Numbered from the stretch's first letter, positions 42,336 to 53,013 are shown. The stretch is 64,000 nt of DNA from Prochlorococcus sp. AG-363-O16 (GCA_003280095.1 QCGA01000002.1:1-64000); one strand, 5' to 3'. Notes: generated from the sequence alone by a model not told the origin. A program made the numbers and translations.

Positions 42336-42503
42336 TCAGCTAATAGTTACAGTTACACCAATTAAGACTGCAATAAAAAGAGCTCCAGCGATAAAAATAA
42401 TCCAAGAAGTCTTGCTGTCACTAGTTTCTTTTTCAATCAACTCAATCTTTGGTTCTTTAGCAAAAGCGTTGAGTCGCCCTCCCTCTTCTTCTGTAATCGG
42501 CAT
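42336..42503 (-). CDS. psb34: Psb34-like (Ssl1498 family) PSII assembly protein
   Basis: 55 residues. N-terminus EEEGGRLNAFAKEPK matches the Ssl1498/Psb34 pattern (EGG-LN-F/YA-EPK), then a linker and one membrane span (WIIFIAGALFIAVLIG). Psb34 binds PSII assembly intermediates at CP47 and shares the chlorophyll-binding-like helix style of HLIPs. Between sqdB and thiG on the same strand. Confidence 0.75.
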   Translation of the reverse strand: MPITEEEGGRLNAFAKEPKIELIEKETSDSKTSWIIFIAGALFIAVLIGVTVTIS

Positions 42504-42593
42504 GGTTACAACTCATCTCGGCGGACACTATGCAGTGGATTGTCTCTAATGCCTATTCCGTTACGTTCCGTCATACGCCTTCATGCTTCGTTG

Positions 42594-43403
42594 CTATTCA
42601 ATTGTTCCAGTTTTAGGTGAACTTGGTGATGCTTCTTTGCGTTTAGGAAGGCGTCCTGCTAAGAATGCTGATCGACCAGCTTGTACGGCTTGTTTCATTG
42701 CTTCTGCCATTAGAGCAGGTTGTTTGGCCAAGGCAATGGCACTGTTTACTAATACAGCATCTGCTCCCATCTCTAAGGCTTGAGCAGCTTCGCTTGGTAC
42801 GCCAATTCCTGCATCGACAATTACTGGAACTTTTGAATTTTCGATGATTAAAGAGATGTTTGATGCATTTTTAAGTCCTTGACCTGAACCTATTGGAGAC
42901 CCAAGAGGCATCACAGTTGCGCAACCAATTTCTTCTAGACGTTTTGCAAGTACGGGATCTGCATTGATGTATGGCAATACGGTGAAGCCTTCTTTTACAA
43001 GTTTTTCAGCGGCTTCTAAGGTGCCTAAAGGATCGGGCAAAAGATATTTTTTATCGGGTATTACTTCGAGCTTGATGAAGGTATTTTCTTCTTGTCCTGC
43101 AAGTTTGGCTAATTCCCTGCCAAGTCTTGCTATACGAATAGCTTCTTCTGCATCTTGACATCCTGCAGTATTGGGGAGCATCCAATATTTTTCCCAGTTG
43201 ATTTTTTCGATCAGACCACTATGACCTGATTCGTTTGACTGAACTCGACGAACTGCAACGGTCACTATTTGACAGTTTGAGCCAATTAAACTTTTCTCCA
43301 TAATTGTGATGTTGGAATATTTACCTGTTCCCGTTAAAAGTCGACTTTGGAAGTCCAGTTTTCCAATAGTCAATGGATCATTAGAATTTTCAGAGAGAAC
43401 CAT
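42594..43403 (-). CDS. thiG: Thiazole synthase
   Basis: 269 residues, TIM barrel. The Schiff-base Lys is K111 in [17 protein letters not shown] (~22-30), [10 protein letters not shown] and [12 protein letters not shown] are family motifs. It makes the thiazole of thiamin from deoxyxylulose phosphate, dehydroglycine and ThiS-thiocarboxylate. Length is normal. Confidence 0.92.
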   Translation of the reverse strand: MVLSENSNDPLTIGKLDFQSRLLTGTGKYSNITIMEKSLIGSNCQIVTVAVRRVQSNESGHSGLIEKINWEKYWMLPNTAGCQDAEEAIRIARLGRELAKLAGQEENTFIKLEVIPDKKYLLPDPLGTLEAAEKLVKEGFTVLPYINADPVLAKRLEEIGCATVMPLGSPIGSGQGLKNASNISLIIENSKVPVIVDAGIGVPSEAAQALEMGADAVLVNSAIALAKQPALMAEAMKQAVQAGRSAFLAGRLPKRKEASPSSPKTGTIE

Positions 43404-43490
43404 TTGTTTTCTTATTGAAGTTTTGAGGATGTAAATGCAAAATGGTTGAGTGCCTCATTGCTTTTGGCTTCCTGACAGCATCTCGCTTAA

Positions 43491-44117
43491 ATGATTTTTT
43501 TCTTTCTCCTGGAATTACCCATTGAAAGTCGATTTCAATATCATTCTCAAAAACCCTTGGAATTGATCTCTCAAGACACTGCACCTGTTTCTGACAATGT
43601 AGTTGACAAATCGGCATCATTTCAGCTTGATGACTCTCTTGAGGAGTCTGGAGACGATTCAGCGGCATTAGAGGTGGATATGTCTCTTGAAGCGGTTTCA
43701 AAGCAAGTACCTGTTGTTTTAGATGGATCAGTAGATCATTTTGATCCTATTGCTCGAGCAGCTGAGCTTGCGACAACCCTTCCGAGGATATGGTGCGGGA
43801 CATACACTCCTTTTGGCAGAGGATCGGATCAAAAGGTACGGTTTGAGCTTTCCCAAGTAGCTTCTATCGGTCAGATGGTTGATTTGAGAGGACAAATGAC
43901 TATTGGTTCTATTACTAGTCAGGTCCAGGGCAATTGGAATGCAAAATCGGATCAGTTGGACTTGGTGCCTTTATCTAAAAAATTGACTAATGGGTTTGAG
44001 TCAGGGGGTAAATTTGTAGGTTTGCAGGGAATTAAGCTGCTTAGCTGGGAATCAACAATTTTTGCAGATCCTGGTGGACGTTTAGATATGGATACAAATT
44101 GTCCTGTTAACAAATAA
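43491..44117 (+). CDS. Conserved cyanobacterial hypothetical protein
   Basis: 208 residues from the ATG after an in-frame TAA. A hydrophobic start (IFFFLLELP) may be a signal or anchor; a polar, acidic linker (~25-75) leads to a beta-rich domain with LPRIWCGTYTPFGRGSDQKV and DMDTNCPVNK at the end. Two Cys, possibly a disulfide. I know it only as a conserved protein without assigned function. Divergent from thiG, convergent with ycf37. Confidence 0.55.
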   Translation: MIFFFLLELPIESRFQYHSQKPLELISQDTAPVSDNVVDKSASFQLDDSLEESGDDSAALEVDMSLEAVSKQVPVVLDGSVDHFDPIARAAELATTLPRIWCGTYTPFGRGSDQKVRFELSQVASIGQMVDLRGQMTIGSITSQVQGNWNAKSDQLDLVPLSKKLTNGFESGGKFVGLQGIKLLSWESTIFADPGGRLDMDTNCPVNK

Positions 44118-44133
44118 TATTTTAATTTAGATA

Positions 44134-44676
44134 TTATTGCTTAATTTCTTTGTTCTTAGATATTATTTTTTTAACTTTTTCTAGTTGCTTTGATGCGGTT
44201 CTATTGTTGGGATCTAGTTGTAATACCTGTTGATAGATTTCATAAGCTTCTTTATATTTCATTAGACGTTCTTGGGCAAAAGCAAGATTATTGAGTGCTA
44301 CTGGATAATCTTCTTTTGCTTTTAGCGCTGATTGGTAATGACCAATTGCTGTTTTAAAATCATCTTGAGCTGCTAAAGCAAATCCAAGAGCATTTTCTAT
44401 TAGAGCTTTAGCTTCATCAGGTTCATTATCAAGTCTTTTTAGTGCTTTACGAAGACTAGCGACAGCTTGTGGATAGAGCCTTTTTCGAAGTTGTACAGAT
44501 GCAAGTTTATATAATTCAGACGCTTCTTTGGATGATGATGCCCCTTCTTTTTCTAGCTTAACTAGGTTTATTTCATCATTGCGGACTCGTAGTAGTTGGC
44601 GGCCTACAAGAGCTGCAATCACAGCTAACAAGCCTATAAGGCCCAGTAAGTAGGCCTGGGGCAGCTCAATGTTCAT
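44134..44676 (-). CDS. ycf37: TPR protein Ycf37 (PSI assembly)
   Basis: 180 residues. One N-terminal membrane span (AYLLGLIGLLAVIAALVG), then three TPRs (e.g. HYQSALKAKEDYPVALNNLA). Length and build match Ycf37, which assists photosystem I trimer accumulation at the thylakoid. The position next to rplT-rpmI also supports this (from memory of cyanobacterial gene order). Unlike the island TPR genes, it lacks the GACSDW tail. Confidence 0.7.
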   Translation of the reverse strand: MNIELPQAYLLGLIGLLAVIAALVGRQLLRVRNDEINLVKLEKEGASSSKEASELYKLASVQLRKRLYPQAVASLRKALKRLDNEPDEAKALIENALGFALAAQDDFKTAIGHYQSALKAKEDYPVALNNLAFAQERLMKYKEAYEIYQQVLQLDPNNRTASKQLEKVKKIISKNKEIKQ

Positions 44677-44725
44677 AGATGCTATTTCTAATGAATCATC
44701 ATGGATATTTCAACTAAACAGGTGC

Positions 44726-45073
44726 TTAATTTTTGACAGTTGAAACAACACTGTTGAAGGTTTGGGGATCGACTACCGCTAACTGAGCAAGCATTTTTCT
44801 GTTTAGAAGAACATTTGATTTTTTTAGTCCGCCTATCAAACGGCTGTAACTGATCCCATTAAGCCTTGCTGCAGCATTAACTCGTGCGATCCAAAGTCGA
44901 CGAAAATCTCTTTTTCTCCTTCTTCTATCCCTGTAGGCATTGCAAAGAGCTTTCATCACTCTTTGGTTGGCTGTTCGAAATAGACGTCCATTACTTCCTT
45001 GATAACCTCTGGCTAGGCGGAGGATTTTGTTACGACGTTTGCGGGCTACATTGCCTCTCTTGACGCGGGCCAT
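44726..45073 (-). CDS. rplT: 50S ribosomal protein L20
   Basis: 115 residues, very basic N-terminus [20 protein letters not shown], then NRQVMKAL-like and [13 protein letters not shown] motifs and a C-terminal VDPQTFN. Typical bacterial L20, binding 23S rRNA early in 50S assembly. Next to rpmI, as usual. Confidence 0.95.
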   Translation of the reverse strand: MARVKRGNVARKRRNKILRLARGYQGSNGRLFRTANQRVMKALCNAYRDRRRRKRDFRRLWIARVNAAARLNGISYSRLIGGLKKSNVLLNRKMLAQLAVVDPQTFNSVVSTVKN

Positions 45074-45136
45074 GGTTTAAATAACTAAGGATGGAATGCA
45101 GATAGATTTGAATAGACCTTAATGGAGAGTTGGTTT

Positions 45137-45334
45137 TTAGGCGTAAGGGATCATAAGTTTTACGTTATCTGCATCTCGTTCATCTACAACTGCCTTAGTG
45201 GCTAGGTGCCTCTTTAACTTGGGACTTTTGTGGTCTAGTAGATGATTGCGAAATGCTCGACGACGCAAGAATTTTCCGGTGCCAGTTGCCTTGAACCGCT
45301 TGGCGGCTGCTTTGCGGGTCTTTAGTTTTGGCAT
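45137..45334 (-). CDS. rpmI: 50S ribosomal protein L35
   Basis: 65 residues from [15 protein letters not shown] at 45334; an upstream in-frame start at 45367 would add an unlikely tail. [14 protein letters not shown] is diagnostic. First gene of the rpmI-rplT pair, 63 bp apart. Confidence 0.95.
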   Translation of the reverse strand: MPKLKTRKAAAKRFKATGTGKFLRRRAFRNHLLDHKSPKLKRHLATKAVVDERDADNVKLMIPYA

Positions 45335-45438
45335 TGCATTTCTTACTGCATTTGCACAAGAAGCCACCCTACGACCTCGCCCTCCCTCTCGCCAACTTTT
45401 AAATTAAAAAAACAAATCGTTTTGCGCATCGAAGCCTA

Positions 45439-47010
45439 ATGAGAAATTCATTTTCTTCTTTGCTAGTTAAGTTCCCCTTCAGAGCAAGTTCGCTCTTGCT
45501 TATTGCATTTGCTTGCGGTTGTAAGGCAAAAGATCCTGTTCAAGATTTATCTGTTCAATCCCAAACACATTATGCTGTCCCTTTGCCACCAGAACCCAAT
45601 TTAGGTAAGAGATGGCTAAGAGTTTCCTTGCAGTCTTATTTAGGTCAACAGACTACGGAAAATATTTCTGCACCTGCTTTAAAGCTTGTTAGTACTGGTA
45701 GGCCACTAGTTATCAGAGATAAAAGTGGGCAAATTTTCGAAAATCAAGAAATTAAGCTTTCCTGGAGGCAAATGCCTTTGGCGACTCCCTATTTCTTAGA
45801 AAGGCAAGTACTTGGGCCTTTTGCAAGCTTCGAGTCGGCTGAAAAAGTTGCTTTGTTGTTTAGGAAGGAGGGAATTAAAGCTGTTGTTGCCCGTCCAAAA
45901 GAATGGGAAGTGTGGATTTCGGCCGAGGCTCAGTCTCTTTTCAACCTGAAAACGTCTTTTCTGCGCCAAGAAATCTCTTTTTTAATTGTGCCTATTCTTG
46001 AATTGGGTAATTCGGAACGGCTTTTGCGCGGGCCTATCGAGATTGAGGCTCCAGATGGTTTGCAATGGAATGGTGGGGTATACACAGGTTTTTTCCGTTT
46101 GCAAAGAGATTCATATGGAAGCTGGACGTTAGTGCACCAGACCAAATTAGATGATTATTTAGAAGGAGTTGTTCCTCATGAAATAGGAATAGGTTCTCCT
46201 TTTGTGGCGATGGCAGTTCAAGCTGTTTTGGCTAGGACCTGGGCAATTGCTAATCGCCACCGATTTGCGGTTGATGGTTATCACTTGTGTAGTGATACCC
46301 AGTGTCAGGTGTATCGCGATCCTTCAATAGCCTCTTTAAAGGTCAAACAAGCCATCAGAACCACTTCAGGGAACGTACTTAGTTGGAAAGGTGAGCCGAT
46401 CAAGGCTTTTTATCATGCCAGTAATGGTGGAGTAATGGCTTCAGCAAGTGAATCATGGGCAATAGGGTCTTTGCCATACCTGAAGGTTCAATTGGATGGA
46501 CCTGAAGATTGGAAAAAAAACTTTTCTGTACCTTTAAAGCAATCTTCAGAAGTTTTGAAATTGTTGGAAAATGGGACAGGGGCATATGGAGAACAACATT
46601 CTCGTTTTCGTTGGACAAGAACTATTACAACCAATCAAATTCAATCCTCTTTGAATTCGTTTGATTCCAGGCTTGTTAGTCCAATAGAAATGAGAATTTT
46701 GGAAAGAGGTAGAAGTGGTCGAGTTATCGCTTTGGAGTTGAGAGGTCAAGGCACTGAGAAGCCAGTGGTTTTACGTTTTGATGCTATTCGCCGCACCTTT
46801 CCACAGTTGCCAAGCACTCTTTTTGTCCTGGATTCACTAGGTAAAGGAAGTTGGAGTTTCTTAGGTGGAGGTTTTGGTCATGGTGTGGGACTGTCGCAAG
46901 CGGGAGCAATTGATCTGGCTGGTCAAGGTTGGAGTATTGAAAGGATTTTTAGTTATTACTATCCAGGAACAAAATATGGACCTTTGCAGTCATCGGCGAA
47001 AGCCCTATAG
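45439..47010 (+). CDS. SpoIID/LytB-domain lipoprotein
   Basis: 523 residues. LLLIAFACGC gives a lipoprotein signal. The SpoIID core is seen in VHQTKLDDYLEGVVPHEIG, AVQAVLARTWAIANRH and IKAFYHASNGGVMASASESW, ending with GGGFGHGVGLSQAGA. SpoIID enzymes cut glycan strands of denuded peptidoglycan; in non-sporulating cyanobacteria the LytB-like role in cell-wall remodelling or separation is assumed. Cyanobacterial relatives have a similar length. Confidence 0.75.
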   Translation: MRNSFSSLLVKFPFRASSLLLIAFACGCKAKDPVQDLSVQSQTHYAVPLPPEPNLGKRWLRVSLQSYLGQQTTENISAPALKLVSTGRPLVIRDKSGQIFENQEIKLSWRQMPLATPYFLERQVLGPFASFESAEKVALLFRKEGIKAVVARPKEWEVWISAEAQSLFNLKTSFLRQEISFLIVPILELGNSERLLRGPIEIEAPDGLQWNGGVYTGFFRLQRDSYGSWTLVHQTKLDDYLEGVVPHEIGIGSPFVAMAVQAVLARTWAIANRHRFAVDGYHLCSDTQCQVYRDPSIASLKVKQAIRTTSGNVLSWKGEPIKAFYHASNGGVMASASESWAIGSLPYLKVQLDGPEDWKKNFSVPLKQSSEVLKLLENGTGAYGEQHSRFRWTRTITTNQIQSSLNSFDSRLVSPIEMRILERGRSGRVIALELRGQGTEKPVVLRFDAIRRTFPQLPSTLFVLDSLGKGSWSFLGGGFGHGVGLSQAGAIDLAGQGWSIERIFSYYYPGTKYGPLQSSAKAL

Positions 47011-47034
47011 AGTCCATTAACTGCGGGATCATCC

Positions 47035-48348
47035 ATGGCCGTGGCTGCTGTGACTGAGGATCACCGACGAAGCAAGACGGCTTTGTTTTTGCTTGCTTGT
47101 GGTTGGGCGGGAGCAGCTCCCCATTGGGTTGATGCTGGTAGAAATTTGATACCTGCTATTACCTTGGCGTTTGTTTTAGGAGGATATGGCTTACAAGCTG
47201 TATTGAGTTCTAAATGGAGAGTTGGTAGTCATTTGTTGGAAGAAAAGCAGCAATCCTTCATTGATGATTCATTACCCAAAGTAGATATTTTAGTGGCTGC
47301 AAGAGATGAGGAATCAGTCGTTAAGAGATTAGTTCGCCGTATCTTTTCTCTTAATTATCCCGAAGAAAAACTTTCTATTTGGATCATTGATGATGGAAGT
47401 CAAGACGCTACACCAAAATTACTTGAAGCTCTTCAAGATCAATTTTCTCGGTTGAATGTAATTCGTCGATCTAGAGGTGAAGGAGGTGGCAAGTCAGGAG
47501 CTCTTAATTCTGCCTTTAAAAAGGGGACAGGAGATTGGTTGTTCATTCTTGATGCTGATGCTCAGTTTCAAGAAGATTTATTGAAGCGTTTGGTTTTGTT
47601 TGCGGAAGAGGGTGGCTGGTCTGCAGTTCAATTAAGAAAGTCAGTAGTAAATGCAAATTACAATTTTTTGACAAAAGCTCAGGCTATGGAAATGGCGATG
47701 GATGCTGTACTTCAACAAGGTCGTTTGGGTTTGGGAGGTGTTGCTGAGCTTCGTGGAAATGGTCAATTACTAAAAAGAAGTGTGCTTGAGCAATGTGATG
47801 GATTCAATGAATTAACGGTTACAGATGATCTTGATTTGAGTTTTCGAATTCTTGCAGTTGGTGAATCTATAGGGATTCTTTGGGATCCACCTATTCAGGA
47901 AGAAGGTGTTGAAACTTTGCCAGCGCTTTGGAGACAGCGCCAGAGATGGGCGGAAGGAGGCTTACAACGATTTTTTGATTATTGGCCAGTTTTGATTTCC
48001 AATAAATTGTCCTTTTCTATGCGAAGAGACATTGCTTTTTTCTTTCTCTTGCAATATGTACTTCCACTTGTATCTTTCTTTGATTTATTGATTTCTTTGT
48101 TTTCTCGATCGGCTCCAACATATTGGCCTCTTTCATTTGTAGCTTTTAGTGTATCCGGTTTAGCTTATTGGAGAGGATGCAACGCTCAAAGTGAGGGTCC
48201 AGATCTTCCTCAACCGAACTTTGGAAATTTAATAATGGCAATTGTTTATTTATCTCATTGGTTTATTGTTATTCCATGGGTAATTATTCGAATGGCAATC
48301 TTACCTAAAAGATTAAAATGGGTAAAGACAAATCATCGTGGAAATTAA
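47035..48348 (+). CDS. GT2 glycosyltransferase, probable lipid glucosyltransferase
   Basis: 437 residues. Two N-terminal spans, a GT-A domain with VDILVAARDEE, DADAQF and TDDLDLSFR, the QRQRW motif (LWRQRQRWAEGG, ~300), and four C-terminal spans. This is the architecture of processive or lipid-linked GT2 enzymes. The cyanobacterial monoglucosyldiacylglycerol synthase (Sll1377 type) is a good candidate, which would make the first step of galactolipid synthesis. I am unsure between this and other GT2 enzymes. Confidence 0.65.
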   Translation: MAVAAVTEDHRRSKTALFLLACGWAGAAPHWVDAGRNLIPAITLAFVLGGYGLQAVLSSKWRVGSHLLEEKQQSFIDDSLPKVDILVAARDEESVVKRLVRRIFSLNYPEEKLSIWIIDDGSQDATPKLLEALQDQFSRLNVIRRSRGEGGGKSGALNSAFKKGTGDWLFILDADAQFQEDLLKRLVLFAEEGGWSAVQLRKSVVNANYNFLTKAQAMEMAMDAVLQQGRLGLGGVAELRGNGQLLKRSVLEQCDGFNELTVTDDLDLSFRILAVGESIGILWDPPIQEEGVETLPALWRQRQRWAEGGLQRFFDYWPVLISNKLSFSMRRDIAFFFLLQYVLPLVSFFDLLISLFSRSAPTYWPLSFVAFSVSGLAYWRGCNAQSEGPDLPQPNFGNLIMAIVYLSHWFIVIPWVIIRMAILPKRLKWVKTNHRGN

Positions 48349-48362
48349 CTCTTTAAAAAACC

Positions 48363-50111
48363 CTAAATTTCTTGGTCAATAACTTTTCCATTGAAAAAAT
48401 CGGCCAATTGCTTTGCATTCTTATCAAGATTTCCATTACTTGAATTGGGTCTTTCATTCTTTACTTCTTCATTGGAATCAGGTTTTTTGGTTTCATTCAG
48501 AGACTGATTATTAGAAATCTCTTTGTCTAAGTCGTCGTTTTCGGCTGGCAATTCTATTGTTTTTGGCTTTGTTGTTGAGATTATTTTTGTTTGGTTTTTC
48601 TTATCTGCTTTTTTCGGGTATTGCTGCTGGTTGTTCCTGGGATTTTCTAGGATTACTTTTCTTTGACTTTTTAATGTTTTTGTTATTGCTTCTTCTAAAA
48701 GATTGACTCTTCCTTGCACCATACCCATCCAATTTTTAGATACTTCAATTACAGCTAAATCATTTGTTAACTTAATTAGGTGGGCTTGTTGAGATAGAAG
48801 CATGCGAGTAGAGGGGAGACTCAGACTGCCAAGAATCTGCTGCCACAATTCAGATAAATTACTAGCATTATCATTGGAATCAATATTATCTTTTGTAATT
48901 TCTGCATCAGTTTTAATGTTCGAATCTTCTAATAATCCATTGTTTGTTGCATATGAGAGGTCTCCTGAATTATTGGATAACGTTTCTTTTTTGGTTGGTA
49001 AATTAGATTTGATTTCAGGTTCTGCAATCAGTCCAAGTAATAAAACTTCTATCCATAGTCTAGGTTGCATGCTTTGTCTTAAGTGTATTTCAGAATCTTT
49101 AAGTTTTTCTTGAAATTGAAGCAATTTTTCTATGCTTATTTTGTTAGATAAATCTTTTAATTCTTTATGAGATTGAGACGAAATACTAGATAATTCTGGC
49201 CTTTCTGGAGCAACACGTGTCAGAATTAAATCTCTTAGAATAGCTGCAATACCTTGCAAGATTGCATTAGGCTCTCTTCCTCGATCGACTAATTCTCTGC
49301 ATCTTTCAATGAGGGTAAGAGGATTTTTTTCGGCTAATGCTGAGGCTAGATTAATAATTTCCTTTTCAGGTACAACACCTAATATCTCCCAGACCTCTTC
49401 TGCCTTTATTGGTGGTGGTAAAAGACTTAATTGATCAAGCATACTTTCTGCATCTCTTAATCCGCCTTCTGCATGTTGTGCGATCAGATTGATTGCATGT
49501 GAATCAATATTTATTTCTTCTTTAATGCTAATCATCTCTAGATGTTTTTCTAGACTCAGGAGTGGAATGGCTCTAAAATCAAAACGTTGGCAACGACTCA
49601 AAATTGTTGGTAAAACTCTTTGTGGATCTGTAGTGGCCAGAATAAAAACTACTTTTTCAGGAGGCTCTTCTAGAGTTTTTAGAAGAGCATTAAATGCTGC
49701 TGTTGATAGCATGTGACATTCATCTATTACGTACACTTTCCATCGAGCTTGTACTGGAGCAAATCGCGATCTTTCTATTAATTCTCTAATATTTTCAACT
49801 CCAGTATTTGATGCGGCATCAATTTCAATTACATCCAAGGCAAGGCCAGAAGTAATTGTGCTGCAAAGTTCACATTTGCCACAAGGTTTAGTTGTGGGGA
49901 CATCATTTTGTTCACAGTTTAGAGATTTTGCGAGTATTCGTGCACTTGACGTCTTCCCTGTACCTCTTGGACCAGTAAAGACATAAGCGGGTGCAATTTT
50001 ATTTGTGAGTAAAGCCTGCCTGAGAGTACTAGCAATAGCTTCTTGCCCTACTAGCTCATCAAAGCATTGCGGCCTATATTTGTGATGCAGCGGTTGGTAG
50101 ATTTTGTTCAT
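48363..50111 (-). CDS. dnaX: DNA polymerase III subunit gamma/tau
   Basis: 582 residues. AAA+ clamp-loader with Walker A GPRGTGKT (47-54), zinc cysteines 66, 77, 80 and 83, Walker B VYVIDECHML, and SRCQRFDF sensor region. After ~370 comes a polar, low-complexity tail rich in Asn and Lys. It loads beta clamp onto DNA. Convergent with the GT2 gene. Last in the tig-clpP-clpX-LRAT-dnaX series. Confidence 0.93.
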   Translation of the reverse strand: MNKIYQPLHHKYRPQCFDELVGQEAIASTLRQALLTNKIAPAYVFTGPRGTGKTSSARILAKSLNCEQNDVPTTKPCGKCELCSTITSGLALDVIEIDAASNTGVENIRELIERSRFAPVQARWKVYVIDECHMLSTAAFNALLKTLEEPPEKVVFILATTDPQRVLPTILSRCQRFDFRAIPLLSLEKHLEMISIKEEINIDSHAINLIAQHAEGGLRDAESMLDQLSLLPPPIKAEEVWEILGVVPEKEIINLASALAEKNPLTLIERCRELVDRGREPNAILQGIAAILRDLILTRVAPERPELSSISSQSHKELKDLSNKISIEKLLQFQEKLKDSEIHLRQSMQPRLWIEVLLLGLIAEPEIKSNLPTKKETLSNNSGDLSYATNNGLLEDSNIKTDAEITKDNIDSNDNASNLSELWQQILGSLSLPSTRMLLSQQAHLIKLTNDLAVIEVSKNWMGMVQGRVNLLEEAITKTLKSQRKVILENPRNNQQQYPKKADKKNQTKIISTTKPKTIELPAENDDLDKEISNNQSLNETKKPDSNEEVKNERPNSSNGNLDKNAKQLADFFNGKVIDQEI

Positions 50112-50140
50112 TCGCTGCGTTAGATTTTTCTCCCTCAGTT

Positions 50141-50815
50141 TTAAGTATCGACCGTTTTGAGGTGTTCATTCACAATAGCTGTTAAATCTTCAAATGCAGT
50201 AAGAGCATCTGCAATATTTTGAGCTGCTATTAACTTTTCCTTAAAATTCGAATTATGACGCTTTTGAGTTGAAGTCATTGGAATACTTTTAAAGAGGCAA
50301 TCTATTTGGTTTAGCATTAAATTAAGCTTGGATTCAGTATCTGATTTTTTATTATTTAGGTAAGTTAGAATTGTTTTGGCTTGTTTTAAAGAGAATTTTT
50401 CAACTTGATCTTTGTTTAGAGAGAATTCAATTTTTTTTAATACTTTAGAAGGAAATATTATTTGACTTATTTTTAGTAAGCCTAATGAACCTTGGTTTAT
50501 TAAATCGTCTATTTGTTTACTGTTATGGAATCCAGTTTTGCACCAATTAGCAAAGTGCTCACAGTTGTTAAATAACAGATTATATTTTTTTTCTCCTATT
50601 CTTTTTAAAGCACGATTCAGGGTCACTATTTTGTCTGATGATTTTTTATGATGAACAATTTTTATGCTTTGACCTTGTGTGAAAATATCAAGTGAACTTC
50701 TCGATATTTCACGTCCTTCTATGTAGTGAGCTACTGTTCCATCTCCCAAATAAATCCCATGATGCATAAATAATCCATGTTGTCTTGGGACTCTTATATG
50801 ATCTGCTGTGATCAC
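50141..50815 (-). CDS. LRAT-domain protein (NlpC/P60-like thiol acyltransferase fold)
   Basis: 224 residues. N-terminal ~110 form an LRAT domain: HHGIYLGDGTVAHY provides the His, NCEHFANWC the catalytic Cys. LRAT-like proteins acyl-transfer or hydrolyse lipids. The C-terminal ~110 are helical, with no known domain. It sits only 7 bp after clpX and 29 bp before dnaX, so it is expressed with them; it has no signal peptide. Role here unknown. Confidence 0.75.
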   Translation of the reverse strand: MITADHIRVPRQHGLFMHHGIYLGDGTVAHYIEGREISRSSLDIFTQGQSIKIVHHKKSSDKIVTLNRALKRIGEKKYNLLFNNCEHFANWCKTGFHNSKQIDDLINQGSLGLLKISQIIFPSKVLKKIEFSLNKDQVEKFSLKQAKTILTYLNNKKSDTESKLNLMLNQIDCLFKSIPMTSTQKRHNSNFKEKLIAAQNIADALTAFEDLTAIVNEHLKTVDT

Positions 50816-50822
50816 CGATTAA

Positions 50823-52184
50823 TTAGGCTGTTTCCTTTTGACTAACTTCTTCAGCTTTTGGCATTGGAAGGACTTTTGAGTCAGTATTCTTTTCAACCAT
50901 TTCTTTAGTTATTACAAAGTTAGTGATTTCTTTTTGAGAAGGAAGAGAGTACATTAAATCTAGCATTAGTTCTTCTACTATTCCTCTCAATGCTCTAGCA
51001 CCTGTTTTACGACTATGAGCTTCTTCTGCAATAGCTTCTATAGCTTCTTCATCAAATTCAAGCTGAACGTTGTCCATGCTTAGTAGTGTTCGAAATTGAT
51101 TAACAAGAGCATCTCTTGGTTCAGTAAGAATTGACTTTAGCGCAGCCGAATCTAATGGTTCTAGTGAAGCGTTTACAGGCATCCTTCCTATGAATTCTGG
51201 AATTAATCCATATCGGACTAAATCATCAGGTTCCAGTTGCAGTAAGACCTGTGAAGCGAGTAAATCTCGCTTGGCTCCTTTTCGACTTGTTTTGTCATTG
51301 GTCGACATAAAGCCAATCGAATTCCGACCTAATCTGCGTTGCACTATATCTTCTAGGCCCACGAATGCACCACCACAGATGAAGAGAATTTGGCTTGTAT
51401 CAATTTGAATACAGTCATGATAAGGATGTTTTCGACCTCCTTGTGGGGGGACGTTTGCAACTGTTCCTTCTAGCATTTTTAGTAATGCTTGTTGTACACC
51501 TTCCCCAGAGACGTCTCTTGTTATTGATGGGTTTTCGCTTTTTCTTGCAATTTTGTCAATTTCATCAATGTAGATAATTCCTCTCTGAGCTAGCTCTACA
51601 TCCATATCAGCTTTTTGCAGGAGACGTAAAAGAATGTTTTCTACGTCTTCTCCGACATAGCCTGCTTCAGTAAGTGTTGTGGCGTCAGCAACTGCAAAAG
51701 GCACATCTAATCGCTCTGCCAATGTTTGAGCTAGAAGCGTTTTTCCACATCCAGTGGGACCTATTAGAAGAATGTTCGATTTGTGGAGTTTTGTGGCGGT
51801 GCGATCTGCTTCTGCTTGGCCGTCTCCTTGCCAGGCAAGTCTTTTGTAGTGGTTATAAACAGCTACTGATAGAACTTTTTTTGCGGCTTCTTGGCCGACC
51901 ACTTGTTGGTCTAGGAATGTTTTGATTTCTAGTGGTTTAGGAATAGAAGCGAGTGTTGGAGCTGGTTTGCCACTTTTGCGTGTGACAGTTGAATTTTTTC
52001 GATTTACCTCATTGCCTTGGCGATTCGGGTTCTGATTATCCAGAAGTTCTTCGTCGAGAATCTCATTGCATAGATCTATGCATTCATCACAGATATATAC
52101 ACCTGGACCGGCAATTAATTTTCGTACTTGTTCTTGGGATTTCCCACAGAAAGAACATTTCAGATGGGCATCGAACTTTGCCAT
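50823..52184 (-). CDS. clpX: ATP-dependent protease ATPase subunit ClpX
   Basis: 453 residues. Zinc finger Cys 10, 13, 32 and 35; Walker A GPTGCGKT (142-149); Walker [11 protein letters not shown]; sensor motifs and the GARALRG arginine at the C-terminal domain. Unfolds substrates and feeds them to ClpP. Downstream of clpP (114-bp gap). Confidence 0.95.
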   Translation of the reverse strand: MAKFDAHLKCSFCGKSQEQVRKLIAGPGVYICDECIDLCNEILDEELLDNQNPNRQGNEVNRKNSTVTRKSGKPAPTLASIPKPLEIKTFLDQQVVGQEAAKKVLSVAVYNHYKRLAWQGDGQAEADRTATKLHKSNILLIGPTGCGKTLLAQTLAERLDVPFAVADATTLTEAGYVGEDVENILLRLLQKADMDVELAQRGIIYIDEIDKIARKSENPSITRDVSGEGVQQALLKMLEGTVANVPPQGGRKHPYHDCIQIDTSQILFICGGAFVGLEDIVQRRLGRNSIGFMSTNDKTSRKGAKRDLLASQVLLQLEPDDLVRYGLIPEFIGRMPVNASLEPLDSAALKSILTEPRDALVNQFRTLLSMDNVQLEFDEEAIEAIAEEAHSRKTGARALRGIVEELMLDLMYSLPSQKEITNFVITKEMVEKNTDSKVLPMPKAEEVSQKETA

Positions 52185-52298
52185 CGGACACTCATGACTT
52201 CATAAATGGGCAAGGATCTGACTTGGGCTGGTCAGCTTGAACTCACAGGATCGGTCGGAATTGGGGGTTAGTCATCCTTCCTTAACGATTCCTTTGTT

Positions 52299-52952
52299 CT
52301 AGAAGTTGCCGATCACCTTGTCGATCAGTCCATATTCAACCGCTTCTGGTGGGGAAAGGAAGTGGTCTCGGTCAGTATCTGTTGCGATTTTTTCTAGTGA
52401 TTGGCCGGTGTGATCAGCCATAAGCTGATTTAATGTTTCTTTGAGAAAGAGAATTTCTTTGGCTTGGATTTCTATGTCGACAGCTTGCCCTTGGGCTCCT
52501 CCAAGTGGTTGGTGAATCATTATTCGGGCACTTGGCAGTGCAAGTCGCTTTCCTTTTGTCCCTCCAGATAACAGGAAGGCTCCCATGCTTGCTGCTAGGC
52601 CGTAACAGATGGTCACTACATCAGGACTGACTTGTTGCATGGTGTCGTATATGGCTAAGCCTGAGGTAACGGAACCACCTGGTGAATTTATATATATCTG
52701 TATATCCTTTTCTGGTTCTTCAGCCTCCAGAAAAAGCATTTGTGCGACAAGTGCATCTGCTACTTGATCATTGATTTCTGTTCCTAAGAAAATGATTCTT
52801 TCTCTGAGGAGCCTAGAGTAGATATCAAAGGCTCTTTCACCTCGTCCAGATTGTTCAACAACTGTTGGAAGAATATCCGAGGTTGAAAGTGGGCTGCTGC
52901 CTTTCCAACGATTCTGTATGGGATGGTAGAACTGGGTATTAATCACTCGCAA
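52299..52952 (-). CDS. clpP: ATP-dependent Clp protease proteolytic subunit
   Basis: 217 residues from TTG 52952 (an internal start would be possible). The catalytic triad is S122 ([11 protein letters not shown]), H147 (IMIHQPLGG) and D196. Linked to clpX, so probably the ClpX-partnered cyanobacterial paralogue. A tetradecameric serine protease in the cytosol. Confidence 0.92.
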   Translation of the reverse strand: MRVINTQFYHPIQNRWKGSSPLSTSDILPTVVEQSGRGERAFDIYSRLLRERIIFLGTEINDQVADALVAQMLFLEAEEPEKDIQIYINSPGGSVTSGLAIYDTMQQVSPDVVTICYGLAASMGAFLLSGGTKGKRLALPSARIMIHQPLGGAQGQAVDIEIQAKEILFLKETLNQLMADHTGQSLEKIATDTDRDHFLSPPEAVEYGLIDKVIGNF

Positions 52953-53013
52953 AGTTTCCTTGATCTAAGTTCACTATTGGTCATTCTATTGAATAGCCAG
53001 GTGATAGGTCGTC

